NCBI GenBank assembly: GCA_020744425.1
Contig: JAGMUV010000021.1
Coordinates: 496,001 to 560,000, forward strand
Direction of reading: 5' to 3'
Length of the DNA stretch: 64,000 nt
From: Dactylonectria macrodidyma
Lineage: Eukaryota; Ascomycota; Sordariomycetes; Hypocreales; Nectriaceae
Shown here one piece after another: positions 43,240 through 55,492 of this stretch. The first letter of the stretch is position 1, and each line of letters opens with the position of its first letter. The notes below the pieces were generated by a model. That model saw only the letters and a program-made list of their open reading frames with translations, ran no database searches and was not told the DNA's origin. A program made the translations under genes and the position numbers.

Positions 43240-46200
43240 AACTTGCAGTCGAGGCTAACTGTCTGGCGTTGGGGATAACCCTTGTAGACGTCATCACCAC
43301 GAGTGAGTTTGATGAAGCTGGGAATCAACCGTGCTCAGGATTTGGGCCATGCGATGGACGTTTTGATGCTGGGAACTGCCGTTAGACGACGCTGCGAACC
43401 CAGGGGGTGCGCGGAGATGCGTGTCGGGGTGAGATTGTGGGACATAGCGCAAGGGATTGAGATAACGTCCGAGACTGTATTCCCGGTCCTCTGGGATAGA
43501 GGTTCCATTCAAGGTTGTGGAGTTGGTGTTGCTTGCAACCCTGGACCTGGAAACCCCAGCCGTTAGCTGATCGTCATATAGGCACTAGCATCCAAGGGGG
43601 GAACAAGGGATGTACAGGGCTATGAACGATTCTAATCAACAAATAGGGCTCCGTACTGCGTAGCATCTACGTACTGAACCGACGCGGTGGATGAGTTGTT
43701 CGTAGCCATTCTTGTATCGAGCTGATCTAGCACTGTCGCCGGGCGTTTAGCGTGTGAGCCACAGTGGCACGGGCCGTCCGGCGTCCTGGGGCCGTCAGCT
43801 GCTGACCCAGGCAAGACGGACTGCCCGGGATTGGAGCTGGCCCCGCTGTGCATGGATGGGCTTTATGCCCAGGGCTGCGATCGGCGCACCCGTTTCCAGA
43901 TCTTCGGGCCAGTCACCTGGAGACTGAAACCGATTAGGGTGGGAGCAGCAATAATAGGAGTCGAGAAGATGAGATGGCATGAATGTGCGTAGAGGCTTTC
44001 TTGGAAGGTTCGGGGGTCTTAGAAACACTCCAGTTAGAGACGAAAACGGATGAATGTTAGGGGCGGCCAGAAGAGCAGTTATAGGAAGGATAATGGCAAA
44101 TAACGTCAGTAAATAAGACAAAGGCCTAAGAAGGATGAAAGGCGATGGAGGTGATTCTGATATGATATCTGGACCTGACTTTAGGTATATTACGACTATT
44201 TATAGGCGTCAGATGCTCTTGAAGAGCCTCCTTAAAGAGGGCTCCGGAGGCTCGAGCAGGCTTAGCCGACAGCCGATCTGCGTCCTCCGTCCTTGACATA
44301 GCTGTAGCTGAGTCGTCGAGTCTTACCCTTCCCTGCTCCTCCAACCTGTCACTCTCGAGTTCGGTCCATGCCGGGTGGTAGCAGTTTAACTAGGTAGGCA
44401 GGGATCTGGACCGGTGAAACACGACTACGTTCTCAGCACTCCGGAAATGGGAATTCGTCCGGATGGATGAAGGGTATGACTCGGCTGTGACTATGGCACG
44501 AATTACGGCTGAAAAACTGCGTGTGCGTACGATACAAACCTCGTCGTGCACTAAACAGACGGACGGGGAGGAACATCCAAGTGCTCTTGCCTGCTGCATC
44601 TGTCAGGGGTGATGGGTTTTCGACCAACGCGGAACGGCGTGTATGCAACTAAACCCTGCGCCCCTTGAGTGGTGGGCAGTTGCCCTCCAACGCGTCGTGG
44701 AACAAAAAAGTAAGTTCGCCACATACCGCGTAGGCAAAGCGGCGAGTGTAATCCACCGTGTAGTTAAAGCACATCTACGTGAGCTAGGACCATGAGGACT
44801 CACCGCAGCACACATGTGATAGAACGTTCCAGAACCGGGAAGTGAGATGCTGTTCGCTCCTACTTGTCGGAACGAGCCAATGTGGTCAGGCAACTGAAAG
44901 CTCGTCCCGGGACACCCAGAACCGCTCAAACCATGCAGGGAGAACGCCACGCAGCCAAGCAAGAACGATTCGTCGTTAGTGCTCACACCCTTGCAACCCT
45001 CATCGAAGGTATATGGGTGTCAGCTGCAACACTAACCACCCGAAATATAACCTTGTGCAGAAAGACCTGACTAAGATTATGGTATACCGGCTGCTCGTAT
45101 GGCCAAACGCTTGCTAATACCTGCCATTAAATTGTCATGTGATAAGTGATACCAAGTTGCCAAGTGGCCACAGGAGACGCATTGGGATGTTTACATGTGA
45201 TTCAACCTGCTGAACCTAACGTCGCGTAACTGCATCCTGTCCATCGGCGAGGACAGTAGCCGAGGGTATGGTGACGATGCCCCACGGCTCTTCTAGGTGG
45301 AGTTCGAGGGCGTTGCGGCTGAGCAGGGCCTGCCCCTGAGGCCATGCCTCCACTCTTACTCTTGGGTCGGCCTGGAGGTGAGAGGATGCAGCCTTAAGGT
45401 CAACGTTCTGCATATAGTCACCAGTATCAGCGCGCTAGATCCGTACTGACCTATCGATCGATGCCGATATTACGAACGTCGAGTCATGTAAGAAGGCCAC
45501 TGACGAGGCCCAGTTGCCATAGCCCCTGAGCTCCTCCTCGCATTGCCCGTATCGGTGCGCTAACATATGAGAAAATCCGTACCGTCCAATCGTCTGAAGG
45601 GGATGCCACGAGCACGGAGTTGTATGAGAAGGCCGATGAGTTGACCCCGCCGCCATGGTCTTTAAGTTCCTGTTATATTCCATCCCCTACATCGGAGCTC
45701 GCCAGATCCGCACTGTCTACTGATGCTATAAAAGTCAAGTCCTGTGAGAAGGTTACTACGTTAACCCAGTTACTATAGCCCTTAATTTCCTGCATATAAT
45801 TGCCTGTATGTTTAACCATCCGCCTAATGCTTCAGAGATGCTATAGCAGTAGGAAATCAAGTAATTTATATATATAAGGCCGATGAAATGCTTAAGCAAG
45901 CCTCAGGAGGCAACTTCCTATATAGATTGAAAGGCCAGGTTCACGTTATAGCAAGTAGGCCCTAATTTGATTCCCTGGTTTAACTACTAAATCAAACCTA
46001 GCTCTCTCCACACCTTGCCTCAGATTCTCTTTTCATCATTCTTACGCTAAAACCCCCATAATATGAACCGTCGCCTTATTCGCGCTATTTTTGTCTCTTG
46101 CACATGTCTCTGTTGATCCTCACATGCCGACCTTAGAATGGGATTCGTTCGGTGTCGCTTAGGGGTGTGCGGATGCATATTCTGTACTTGCACATCCTCT

Positions 46201-46850
46201 AGCGGGGCGTTCGGAGACGCATACCCCACGAGAATCATAAAAGGTGGTGGGGTATCCGGGCATCAACGTCAAGTACGAAACAGGGCGGAAGGGATTGATA
46301 TCAAAGGGGGTGTGTTAACAATACACAGCATAAGGTTCGTCGTGGCGGGTCGAATCGAGGAGCCAGATGTGGAGGATGAATTTCGGCACATGACATGAAT
46401 CAGGGGCGGAGCCGCACCCAAGCTACCAGGCACGGGGTGATTGTTAGATGGCGCCGTCATTTTGACCGAGGTTGATGGCGCTGGCTGGACCAGGCACCGA
46501 GCCTTCTATCATTTCTAGCGCCGATCCCTGCGCGACAAGTTGACTCGCGTAGCCCCAAACTCCAAGCGTTAGCTGCGCCGGAATTTGCGTGCACGGTCGT
46601 CAGCTTGGAGGAGAATTTGCGGGATGTGGGAAACTCCATCCACACTTCTCCATATCGCAACCCTCTACCGAATACAAGCCCCGTCTTATCCGCCTGTTAG
46701 GCCGCATTGAGCCACACTTCTGCCATCCGAGTCCGTAACGCCTCTTGGCTCTGCCTCTTTCTTAGTCTCCTAGCCTTTTATCCCGTGATGCAGAACGTCG
46801 GAGATCGGGGCCCAGGCTTCGTGACTTGCGGCGCAACGAGCCACTAACTG
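43240..46850. repeat. Segmental duplication, copy B
   Basis: 43240-43640 and 44850-46850 match 22145-22530 and 23490-25330 in order and orientation. On the complement, 45435-45683 carries a WD40 relic (NWASSVAFLHDSTFVISASI, then DRSVRI), so part of the block derives from a WD-repeat gene, probably an NLR sensor. The stretch 43640-44850 has no recognisable gene; a hydrophobic minus-strand ORF at 43795-44121 lacks an ATG. Confidence 0.7.
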
Positions 46851-47172
46851 CTTCAGGAAGTGCCTGGACCATGTCTACAGACCGGAGCATCGACCCGAAC
46901 ATATACGCAAACCATTGATAGCAAAATTATACGGATACAACAACATCGCGCTGTGGTCAAGATACGTTTTGGTCGGTGCTATTTATTGCTCGTTCACCCA
47001 CGCCGCTCCCACGCCTATCGACATATAAGCCCGTTATTCTCCCCGCCAATCTCGCTCGATGTCGCTCATCACCGACCAACGACGACTCCGGAGCGAACTC
47101 GCGCGACTTTGCAACACCTACCACAGTGAATAAATGATTCTTGGCGTCAGGGCCCCATGTTCTTCAACAATA

Positions 47173-48262
47173 ATGGCCAATCCCCCTTCGTCCAACGCGG
47201 CCGTCGGCAGCACGCCCTCCACCTCCAACAATTCTGGTAAGCAATTCTGCTGCTGCCGGCACTGCTCCTTATGGCTCCTGACATTGCGTACTGACCATTC
47301 TAGCGTCCAAAATCACTGCCAACACCAAGGCTGGCAAGCCTCGCCCGCACGTTTGTGGCACCTGCAAACGCTCCTTCGCCCGATTGTACAATCTCAAGCG
47401 ACACAAGCGCTCCCACACCAAGGAGAAACCCTTCGAGTGTACCGAATGCGCACGATGCTTCACACGTGGCGATATGCTACTACGTCACAAGCAGATGCTG
47501 CACCAGACCTTAACCCCATCGTCACATCTCCAAAATTGTCGCGAGTCTGCTAGTAGCGTCGTCCCTGACCATAGCCGAGCTCGTAAGAATAGCATCGCAG
47601 GACCTAATCCAGCTGTATCCAATGTGTTGGATACTTCTATAAGGCTGCTGGTAAATACTATCGTCTATATTGATGGTAATATGATGCAGATGATTGCTAC
47701 TGCGGATGCCCCTCTCACACGAGACATCCCCCCTACCCATACCCATAGCCGATACCCCAGTCTGGAGGGTTTGCTAGTCCACGGCTTGGATTATAACTTT
47801 AGTGGTCAGTCAGCAGCCTTGGGGCAGCGAGGGGTGCAGCACGGGCTGGTCAAGCCGAGGACGCGCACCTTGGGCGGCCTCGAGCCAAGCACCAGCCTGC
47901 AGACAGCGCCATCAATGGCCACCTTCAATGCCGAATTCGACTTTGAGGGCCGCCTCGTTGAGCCGGACTCAACGATAAACCTCAATGTCCTCCAAGACAA
48001 TAATTCACCGCAATCTATAGCCTTAGAACAACCCTTACCATTTGCACCTTCCTGGAACGAGATGCCCTTAAGCCAAACCCTTGATAATAGTTTTGAACGG
48101 TTAACTGGATTTGGGCATCAGAGGGCCTTTCTCATAAACGAAGACGTGGTGGATAGATCTAGTCCGTCCGCCATCAGTACAACGAGCCAGAGCGGGATAA
48201 GCGACGTTTTATTGGATGGTTCAAACCACCCTGTGCCGGCTGGGATGAGTACCATATGGTAA
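47173..48262 (+). CDS. C2H2 zinc-finger transcription factor (two exons)
   Basis: join(47173..47236,47304..48262), 340 aa. The 67-bp intron (gtaagc to tag) joins a Ser/Pro-rich N-terminus (MANPPSSNAAVGSTP) to SKITANTKAGKPRPHVCGTC. There are two classical fingers: CGTCKRSFARLYNLKRHKRSH (C-x2-C-x12-H-x3-H, shown for position only) and the adjacent CTECARCFTRGDMLLRHKQM ending in LH (x4 spacing). The remainder is Ser/Thr/Gln-rich with no further domain. A nuclear DNA-binding regulator is likely; target unknown. After the TAA at 48260 the same frame stays open as PSVTGPPRVPNPFAIDLNSS for some 70 codons, so the stop may be a nonsense change in a longer gene. Confidence 0.78.
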
Positions 48263-49798
48263 CCCTCAGTAACGGGCCCTCCACGGGTGCCCAATCCATT
48301 TGCGATAGATCTAAATAGTTCGGTCTTCCCAGATCTCTTAAAGGCCCTTCATCACCTCAGCCAGCTTCTCAACAGATCAATAACCCTTCTAGAGAATGAA
48401 AGTCAAGCAATTGTCTCCCATCACTTTCAGCACGACATTTACCCCTTCACTCTTCTCGTTACCATTTTTTTCAACATGCCATTTCCCTTCAGATTGCTTT
48501 TGTGATCTTCTCGAGAGACTCGAGAGAAACTCCAAGAGGTCATCGAGCATCGACAGGATCCAGGAACTTGACACGCTTACCATCCATGGCTGGTTCAACA
48601 AACACAATGCCATCATTCCACGGCGAGGCCCAGAAGTCGTTGCATTCTGTCATGTCTCTTTCCCGAACGCAGACCAGACAGGGCCTCCAGCCTGCAAGAA
48701 CGACAACTGGAAGGGATTATACAACGCGCACAGTGTCTTGGATCATCCCCCAGGAGCGTCAGGCTTACGGACGAGGATGTGAGAAGCTGGGGGAGTCGTA
48801 CAGCAAGGAAACACGGCATTTTGCCCTTGTCATCTCTTTGGTAAACTCCTCCGCCAGCTTCTCTTCAGCCTCGTTCCATGCCAACAGGAGAAACCTCTCG
48901 TATTAACCACCCGTAATTTTGCATGCCCGCTTGAAGCTTAGATTCATCTTCCTCCTCCTGAGGAATACCAAAATGACGACGTAACTTTTCATCCACCTTG
49001 TCAACAAGTCGTTCTGTTACTTACCAGACTCTACAGTCTCCTCTAACCCAACCCAAGGGCGTTCCCGTATGTTTCTCGAAGCTTCGTCCATAGTCGTTAA
49101 ACGTTTTTTCGGAAGGCCCTTCATAGCCCACTTAGAATGTTAGCTCGGTGACCTCAACCTCCACTTGATGATTCTTACGATATGCAAAGAGTTTCTTTGA
49201 CATGTCCGCTGAAATGAGGGCTGCTGGTATCAATGCATAACCCAATTCGGCAACAATAGCGCTATGAATCGCAATATCGGCATCCATTATTGAGTGTAGG
49301 AGTGATGTGGTTTAATTCTTACGAAAGATATGCCGGACATTCTTATAGATGTTGGGTAGGTGGGTTTCTAATAAGCGAAAGACCCGATCCAACCAATGGA
49401 GTAACGCATGCCACGTTGTTAGCAGTGTGGTAATTGTGTTCGCGCAGGTCGGAGCCCAGCCACATTGACGCGCTGGGTGTCGATCTTACGTGTTTGGTAG
49501 TTATCTCCGAGCCAATAACCAGATGGACCAACCAGAAGCTGAGAGTGTCGTCCCGGCCATCCCATTCTCAACGATAATATACTATGTACGGTACTCCGTA
49601 GTACGGCTGTGATCAGCCCCCTGGTACTCCAGTCATCGCGTAATGTATCAGTGGTCCAGCAGCTAGCTCGCTTTCTTTCCTAATGAGGATCTGTTCAGTC
49701 ACAATAGCTACTCTAGGACGAATATTTTCAGGAAGGTTCATTGTGCTGCGATATTCGAGCCATGCCGCTAAGTGATTTAGCAACCTATTGGTTAGAGG
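48263..49798. other. Region without a firm gene
   Basis: The first 200 bp may be the readthrough part of the C2H2 gene. Beyond 48500 short ORFs occur on both strands with no domain. Nothing else supportable. Confidence 0.4.
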
Positions 49799-50443
49799 AT
49801 GCCTCCTCAACTCACAATAATAGAACAAGCCTCATATACGATGAATAGCGAGACCAACTTTTGCTTTAATAGAAATCGAGGAATTTCCACCCAGCACTTC
49901 ATTACGGTGCCAAACGCATCTTGCCCCTCTGGCCAATGGGCAGACGAGATCCAGATCCATACGCTCCCTGACGAAGACCTCCCGACCGGGTACGAACCAA
50001 TAGTGGAGTGGATGCAGCGGCATGGGCCACCCCGCGACCCAGAGTCAGCTGTGAATGCTGGCCGGCCGCTCCAGGTCGAGCTATCTGCCTATCGGGTCCT
50101 TGCTACAGGACTTAGTAGGGTGAGAAAAGGTCGATTGTGGGGGCGATGCAGCGATTACTTGAAAGGGCGAGCACAATGCACCCGTACGCGGTTCGGGGTC
50201 AGCAAACTCAGGGTCACTCTGGGGGAACCCGGCGATCCAGACACGATCGCCGTCTACTTTGCGCCCGGGCGGCGCCTCAGACCCAAGCTACAGCAAAGAA
50301 GCCCAGATCATTTTCGGTTTCATGCTGCAGAGCGGTACAATCAACTTGCGACCGAGGATATGAAACGTCAGGTCCTACTGTGGAAACCATCCGAAACACC
50401 ACCAGCTTATACCTATAGCCGTGTCGTTTCGCACGTCGACTAG
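49799..50443 (+). CDS. Unrecognised protein, 214 aa
   Basis: Open frame from the ATG at 49799 (an in-frame ATG at 49841 is an alternative). It contains FCFNRNRGISTQHFITVPNA, HTLPDEDLPTGYEPIVEWMQ and a basic middle part (LWGRCSDYLKGRAQCTRTRF). No signal peptide, membrane segment or known domain was recognised. Amino-acid composition is protein-like and no competing frame is better. It stands alone next to a WD40 relic. Confidence 0.45.
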   Translation: MPPQLTIIEQASYTMNSETNFCFNRNRGISTQHFITVPNASCPSGQWADEIQIHTLPDEDLPTGYEPIVEWMQRHGPPRDPESAVNAGRPLQVELSAYRVLATGLSRVRKGRLWGRCSDYLKGRAQCTRTRFGVSKLRVTLGEPGDPDTIAVYFAPGRRLRPKLQQRSPDHFRFHAAERYNQLATEDMKRQVLLWKPSETPPAYTYSRVVSHVD

Positions 50444-50639
50444 TCTTCGTTGATGTGTCGGGGTTGACTTGTTGCCTTCTGTAAATACCGCTGGATTCTT
50501 GTTGAAGTCTGCAAACCAGCTCAGCACATCGTCCTGCTTCGCGTCTTCGGGCTATCCGCTCTAGCCGTTATCAAAGAGTGGGTTGCTATTTTCTTAGCAT
50601 TGTTTGAAGAATGCGCTGGTTGATAGCCTTGCTGATCTA

Positions 50640-50825
50640 TATGTCAACATATATTTTATCATACGATTTGCCGAGGGTCTGCATACACTCGCCCATGTCG
50701 TCGCGCCAAATCCGTACCGTCTTGTTGTCAGAGGCCGAGGCCACGAGCGCCGAGTCGTGCGAGAAGGCGATCGAGCTTACCCAGTGGCTATGGTTCTCGT
50801 GGGTCTGTAAACATTGGCTCCACAT
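50640..50825 (-). pseudogene. WD40 repeat fragment
   Basis: One nearly perfect WD40 unit of the type used in fungal NLR sensors: CLQTHENHSHWVSSIAFSHD, then SALVASASDNKTVRIW. Both sides degrade quickly, so it is an isolated relic. Similar but more decayed units occur in the repeat blocks at 24200-24300 and 45435-45683. Confidence 0.75.
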
Positions 50826-51060
50826 TGAAGTACGGATGCATTACGAGTTACATAGAGTTATTTAGCAGAAGCCGCGGTCTTATTATCACGTCTTATTTTA
50901 GAACTGATTGAAACGGTTGCTGAAAGCGAGGGTGTTTATATGCTGACAGGCTCGTGAAATTAAGGTTCACAAACCTACTCCATGCATCAGCAACTATGAT
51001 ATTGAGAATGAGGGTAAGAAACTAGTTTATTACCTAAACTGATGTTGATATCTATTGAAT

Positions 51061-52575
51061 CTACTCTGGCGCGGCCTTGATGGTAATACTGACTGGGGCG
51101 GGAGTTTGAATTGGCCTGTTATCGTCCTCGTCGTCGCTGTCGTCGGCACGCGGCAAAGCGGAAAGATCCTCGATGTGCAAAGTATCCTTGAGCTGCTTAA
51201 CGGTGGGCACGGTGATAATGGAGTCGTTTCCCAATAGAGGTATGTTGCTATACAGCTCCTTCTTCGTACTAAAATCGACGCTGTCGGCCTGTGGATTGTG
51301 GCTATTGAGTGTCTTGAATATAGCCTTAGGGCTTAGGAGACATTTGAGCAAGTCAGATTCATCAAGAGACGTTAGGTCATTGATATCGTTCTCTTTTGTA
51401 GCAAAGTGGTCGATTTCGGTGTACCCACTGACGGCGGCTTGACTCTGGTGCTTGGTCATGAGCACGGAAGAGATTTGGAACTGGGTGCCCTGCCCTTTGA
51501 CGACTTCCGCTTGTTGTTGCTGGCACTGCTTTTGGAGCAGCTTCTTTGCCACCCCAGCCATCTCGTTCCCTCGCTTTCTTGGAACTTCTTGATTGAAGCT
51601 ATCTTGGTGGGCTGCATGATAGACCCCAACAAGAAAAGGTTGATGATAGGATACACATCCTTACTCGGATCGGCCGTACTTTGATTCAAGAGACGTATGT
51701 AATGTCCCATTGACCCTTCGTAGATGAAACGAATGGAGTTCAGGGATTTGGGCTTTTTTGGGGGCTGTGAAGATAGCCGAGCCGTGGTACGGATCAGGCG
51801 TTCGACGTTCAAGTCCCGCTGGTGCCACCCATGCCAATATGGAAGCATCTTCTCTCGAACGTGACCTAGAAGCTTAACATGCTTCTCATCTTCAGTTTCC
51901 CCCTTTGCGAAGTTTTCCTCGATATTGAGCCATTTCCGGATCCCCAACTCAGTTTCTAGTATAGATGTGCCAGCTACAAGCTGAACAGCCCCCTTCCAGC
52001 TATCAGTACCCCACAGGTCCTTTAGGGATTTAAGACAATTTCTGGAATTCTCTGAGAGGCTCTAGCTCTTTATATTAGGGTAGCTCGTAAAGTAGAAGGT
52101 CATGTCACAATCAGGAGCTTTTCCCAGCTGCAGGCAGATCAGTGCGATTAATTGGATCGCATTCCTAGTGTCTGAGTCCAGCTGGTAGTTGCTGTCAATC
52201 CATAATTATGTCGAAATGCCGCTCCTTGAAGACGCTGAAAGCACCCGGGATCCCACATATTTTCAGACAGTCTGCTTGTCGCATAATTTGGGGCAGAGCG
52301 CCGACCGAAGCTATAGACTCATACTGCAATGCATCATCATCTTGAGTGACGATCTGTATGCTGGGTTGATGGGTAATGCCCTGGGGTGGTGTCTCTTTAC
52401 CCTTGCCATAAAGGGCTGTAGAACTGAAGTCGGGAAGAGGAACGCGGGCGTTCGGTGTCGAGCCTTGGTTGGACTCTTGCCGCATAATTGGCCCATCTTT
52501 GAGAGGTTGAAATGGAAAAATGGGGTGGGAAAGTAAAGTGTGCTGACGAAAATGAACAAAGTGGATACGAGTCAC
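51061..52575 (-). pseudogene. Decayed gene of unknown family
   Basis: Collinear minus-strand pieces: LPDFSSTALYGKGKETPPQG to IPGAFSVFKERHFDIIMD (52195-52500), then SNYQLDSDTRNAIQLIALIC. An in-frame TAG follows near 52063. Next come SRNCLKSLKDLWGTDSWKGA, WLNIEENFAKGETEDEKHVK and MLPYWHGWHQRDLNVERLIR. A frameshift near 51570 leads to MAGVAKKLLQKQ and an acidic C-terminus (ADDSDDEDDN). Two frameshifts and one stop make it a pseudogene. No domain recognised. Confidence 0.55.
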
Positions 52576-54477
52576 GGAAGGAAACTTAGCTTATGATGTA
52601 AGCGGAATGAATAGGAGGAACATATGGAGAAGGGAAAAATGCGCTGGAGATGGTAGTACTTTATATGAGGCTCTCGGGTATTCGGTAACATATGGTGGGT
52701 GGGGGAACAAAGTTCTGCCTGATTTCAAGCCATGCACAAGGCGCACTTTTGCAACTCAACACAACATGGTGTAGCAACAATGCCGCGTTCTTGTTGTAAT
52801 CCCTGACTCAAGGCCTGCTATTGGACAACACGATGCACTGAGGTGAGTAACCCCGCCTAGGCGAACCAACTGTATACGCTTAATCCTTCCTCTTGGCGCG
52901 GCAATACATCGCGCTCATCCCTGCGCAATTATCTGCCGAACCTGTTGACAAAAGTCCTAAAACAGATTTCTTGGTCATAAAATCATCTACGGTATTTCCT
53001 CCTGGCATTCCGTATCGCCACGTTCAGTCATCCTGAGGGGTTGGTCTTCAAATTTCTGTTTCTTGACCTTTTTCGCCATTTGACCTGACCCACTTCATAA
53101 ATTTAGCTATACTTATATACCTCGGCTTTACATTTATCACTAAGCCGTAGATCATTCTGTAAAGGAGTAAGAAGTACGAAGAAAGAAGTTACAATAACAA
53201 GGCCTGTCAATAGCTGTTATGGATGCGTGAGCTCTGATATTTATGCTGGTTTGTCTCGACCTAACTATTTGATAGGTCAGACAAATTATCCCAGTTCAGT
53301 TTAGAAAGAGCGAGAAAGAAGAAGAAACTAGATGGCGTAATAGAGGAAGATACCAGAGGAGCGGATGCGAAATTGAATAGGGTTAATTGAACTGACACCA
53401 GGATTGAACTGTACTCTACTACAATGATCTATGAATAATCTCAAACTCCAAAATTCTTGAAGAATCTCGTTCCATCCAAACATAATCCTTTACCTGCAGC
53501 CATAAAAACCTCCTTGGAGTTCCAAAGCCTATGCCGATTTGGAGACTCGTAAACGCTAAAATAGAACCTGCATTTCTGCGCCCCTGGTGCTTGATTAGCA
53601 ATGAGCTTTAAGTAGAAGCCCGCTAGTGAAGGTTTGCCTCTATTCCGTGTATATAGGAAGTCGTTTCTAGCTGTCAACACTTGGCATCCCACAGCACAAG
53701 TAGTATTTTGGGGTTGTCCAGTCATATGCGCCTCAAGGAGAAGTGTGACTTCCTTCTCATCTGTGACTTGCGTTGGCCCTATGTTCTCTATGGTAGATGG
53801 CAAGGCCTGTAGAAACTCCAGAATACAGGTTTCTATAGTAACGAGGAAGCAGCTCTAGGGTAGGTTGGGTTGTCAGGGTAGTAACTGCATAGTCTGTATT
53901 GAGAAGCTTGAGGAAAGAAAAGATCTTCTTGACTCGCAGTCAAGATACTAAGACTAAATACATAACGTTCAGACATAGGAAAATCCTCTACATCTTAGTT
54001 AAAAAGTGTATCTCGCCAATTCCTTCCCCATCAGGTAACAATGCCTATTGAAACGCTGTACGCACTAACATGTGTTGAACACGTTTTGTGATGCGTTTCC
54101 TTTGCCCTTCCTAACCGCGTGGCACAGCCGTGTCTGTGCGAAGCTGTGATGTAGCGGCCTCAACAGCGCCACAATGCGTCACCTTGTTAGGTCACGTGGC
54201 CTTCCAATTCCTCCTTCTGGTCAACAGATCAGGTATAAAGTAGGTCTAGGCTAGTGATGTAATGCAAGTTGCATCAGACTTCTGTAAGAGTTAGGGCCGA
54301 AGGAGCTGTGGTCTTATCAGATAATAGGCCACGTGACATAGGCTAGACTAGCTCTTCGGCGAGGGCTCGTTGAGCACTCGCCAAGTAAACGCTTACATAC
54401 CACCCAATACCTGCCTTCAGATCTCTTGTGTGACACCTTGACAGACCAACCCTTACAAAAAGCTATTAACTATTATT

Positions 54478-54543
54478 ATTAAAGATAATAGTTGCCACTT
54501 ATTGCCACAGGCTTAGCAATAGGTGGCAACTATCATCTTTAAT
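54478..54543. repeat. 28-bp hairpin with 10-nt loop
   Basis: The arms 54478-54505 and 54516-54543 are complementary at 26 of 28 positions (attaaagataatagttgcca on the left). It could be a miniature foldback element or a structured RNA; no terminator role is implied in a fungus. Confidence 0.7.
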
Positions 54544-54823
54544 GACAATATTTATCAGCCTTTTAAGCTGCTTCCATATTCAACAGGTTACCTCGGGACG
54601 AGGTAGGTAGGCCGCCTGCCCCACAATGCCAACGGGCAGTACGGACTTGGGCCCTACCGAGTCGTTACGAATCTGGCGAATGCTTTGTGCTAGGCCAGCC
54701 TCGAAAAGGTTGACGATCACCTGACTCCCCCGCAGACGGGCATCCATCGCCGTTCAATTAAGCGGAGCTGACCAAAATACTTCACTTCGTTGTGCACGAA
54801 TTCAAGGCCTCGGTGGTGCGTAA

Positions 54824-54849
54824 ATTCACGCATTAAGTGATGCGTGAAT
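54824..54849. repeat. Short palindrome
   Basis: attcacgcat, six bases, atgcgtgaat. A perfect 10-bp inverted repeat 180 bp upstream of the VOC gene; it could be a regulatory dimer site, but this is only a suggestion. Confidence 0.55.
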
Positions 54850-55029
54850 CTCGCCGAGCCGGTCCAATAGGCGCACTTCAAGAAGTAATAGACCAGCGTC
54901 AGGGGAGAAGTACTTTACTCTCTCAAAGCCCTTCAACATAAGTCTCATCTTGGTAGCAACTTCTTAAAGGTTCATTTTCATCAACAAACTGCCGATTTTT
55001 TTTTCATATCTCAAGGACTCTCTATCAAA

Positions 55030-55492
55030 ATGCCTGGCCATGTTTCTATTCGTGTTTCTGATCTTGAAGCCTCAGTCCAATTCTATTTGGCAGCCCTGGG
55101 CCCGTTATCCTATAAAGAGACACGTTTCCCATCCGTAGTCGGACTTGGCTCGACTTCTTCCGATGATCCAATTCCCGACTTCTGGCTTCGCCAGCATACT
55201 CCTGGCCCGCAAAACGGCCACGCAGCTAAGCCAACGCCTGTACACGTTTCATTTTATGTCAGCGAGCGCAGGCTTGTGGACGAGTTTCATGCTGCAGGAA
55301 TTCACGCTGGGGGATCGGACAATGGGCAGCCTGGAGAACGCCCTTGGTTCGAGGGATATTACGGCAAGGGCTCTGGAAGCTGGTGTACTCCGGGACCTAC
55401 GCGCTGACATGAACCTAGCTGCCTACATTCTGGATTTGGACGGAAATAACATTGAAGCTGTGTGCTTTTCTAAGCAGACCGAACATTCGTAA
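55030..55492 (+). CDS. VOC-family (glyoxalase/bleomycin-resistance fold) protein
   Basis: join(55030..55363,55419..55492), 135 aa, the usual length of small fungal VOC proteins. It starts PGHVSIRVSDLEASVQFYLA, the typical first beta-alpha unit, and has PVHVSFYVSERRLVDEFHAA, ERPWFEGYYA and AYILDLDGNNIEAVCF, the standard C-terminal strand with the metal-ligand Glu. The intron is inferred: reading straight through ends in a stop after TPGPTR, whereas removing 55364-55418 (donor gcaagg, acceptor ctag) restores YYAAYILDLDG. GC-AG introns are rare but known. It probably acts on a small molecule; substrate unknown. Confidence 0.8.
55364..55418 (+). other. Putative GC-AG intron
   Basis: 55 bp, donor G|gcaagg, acceptor ctag. 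Phase 1. Removing it joins two frames exactly at the point where the VOC fold needs continuity. Confidence 0.65.

Larger units (their letters stand above)
52600..55029. other. Gene-poor, repeat-rich region
   Basis: About 2.4 kb. A stop-to-stop minus-strand frame at 53441-53803 (SLAGFYLKLIANQAPGAQKC) reads somewhat protein-like but has no early ATG. Near 54300-54400 a G/C-rich block (cttcggcgagggctcg) resembles that at 29980. The hairpins at 54478-54543 and 54824-54849 are listed separately. Confidence 0.4.

Noticed and set aside
43795..44121. Small secreted-like protein with hydrophobic start (LLTLFAIILPITALLAAPN)
   Set aside because: The frame has no ATG upstream of the hydrophobic stretch.
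53441..53803. 120-codon minus-strand hypothetical protein
   Set aside because: Open stop to stop but its first codon is TTG and no early ATG or splice partner was found; could be a relic exon.
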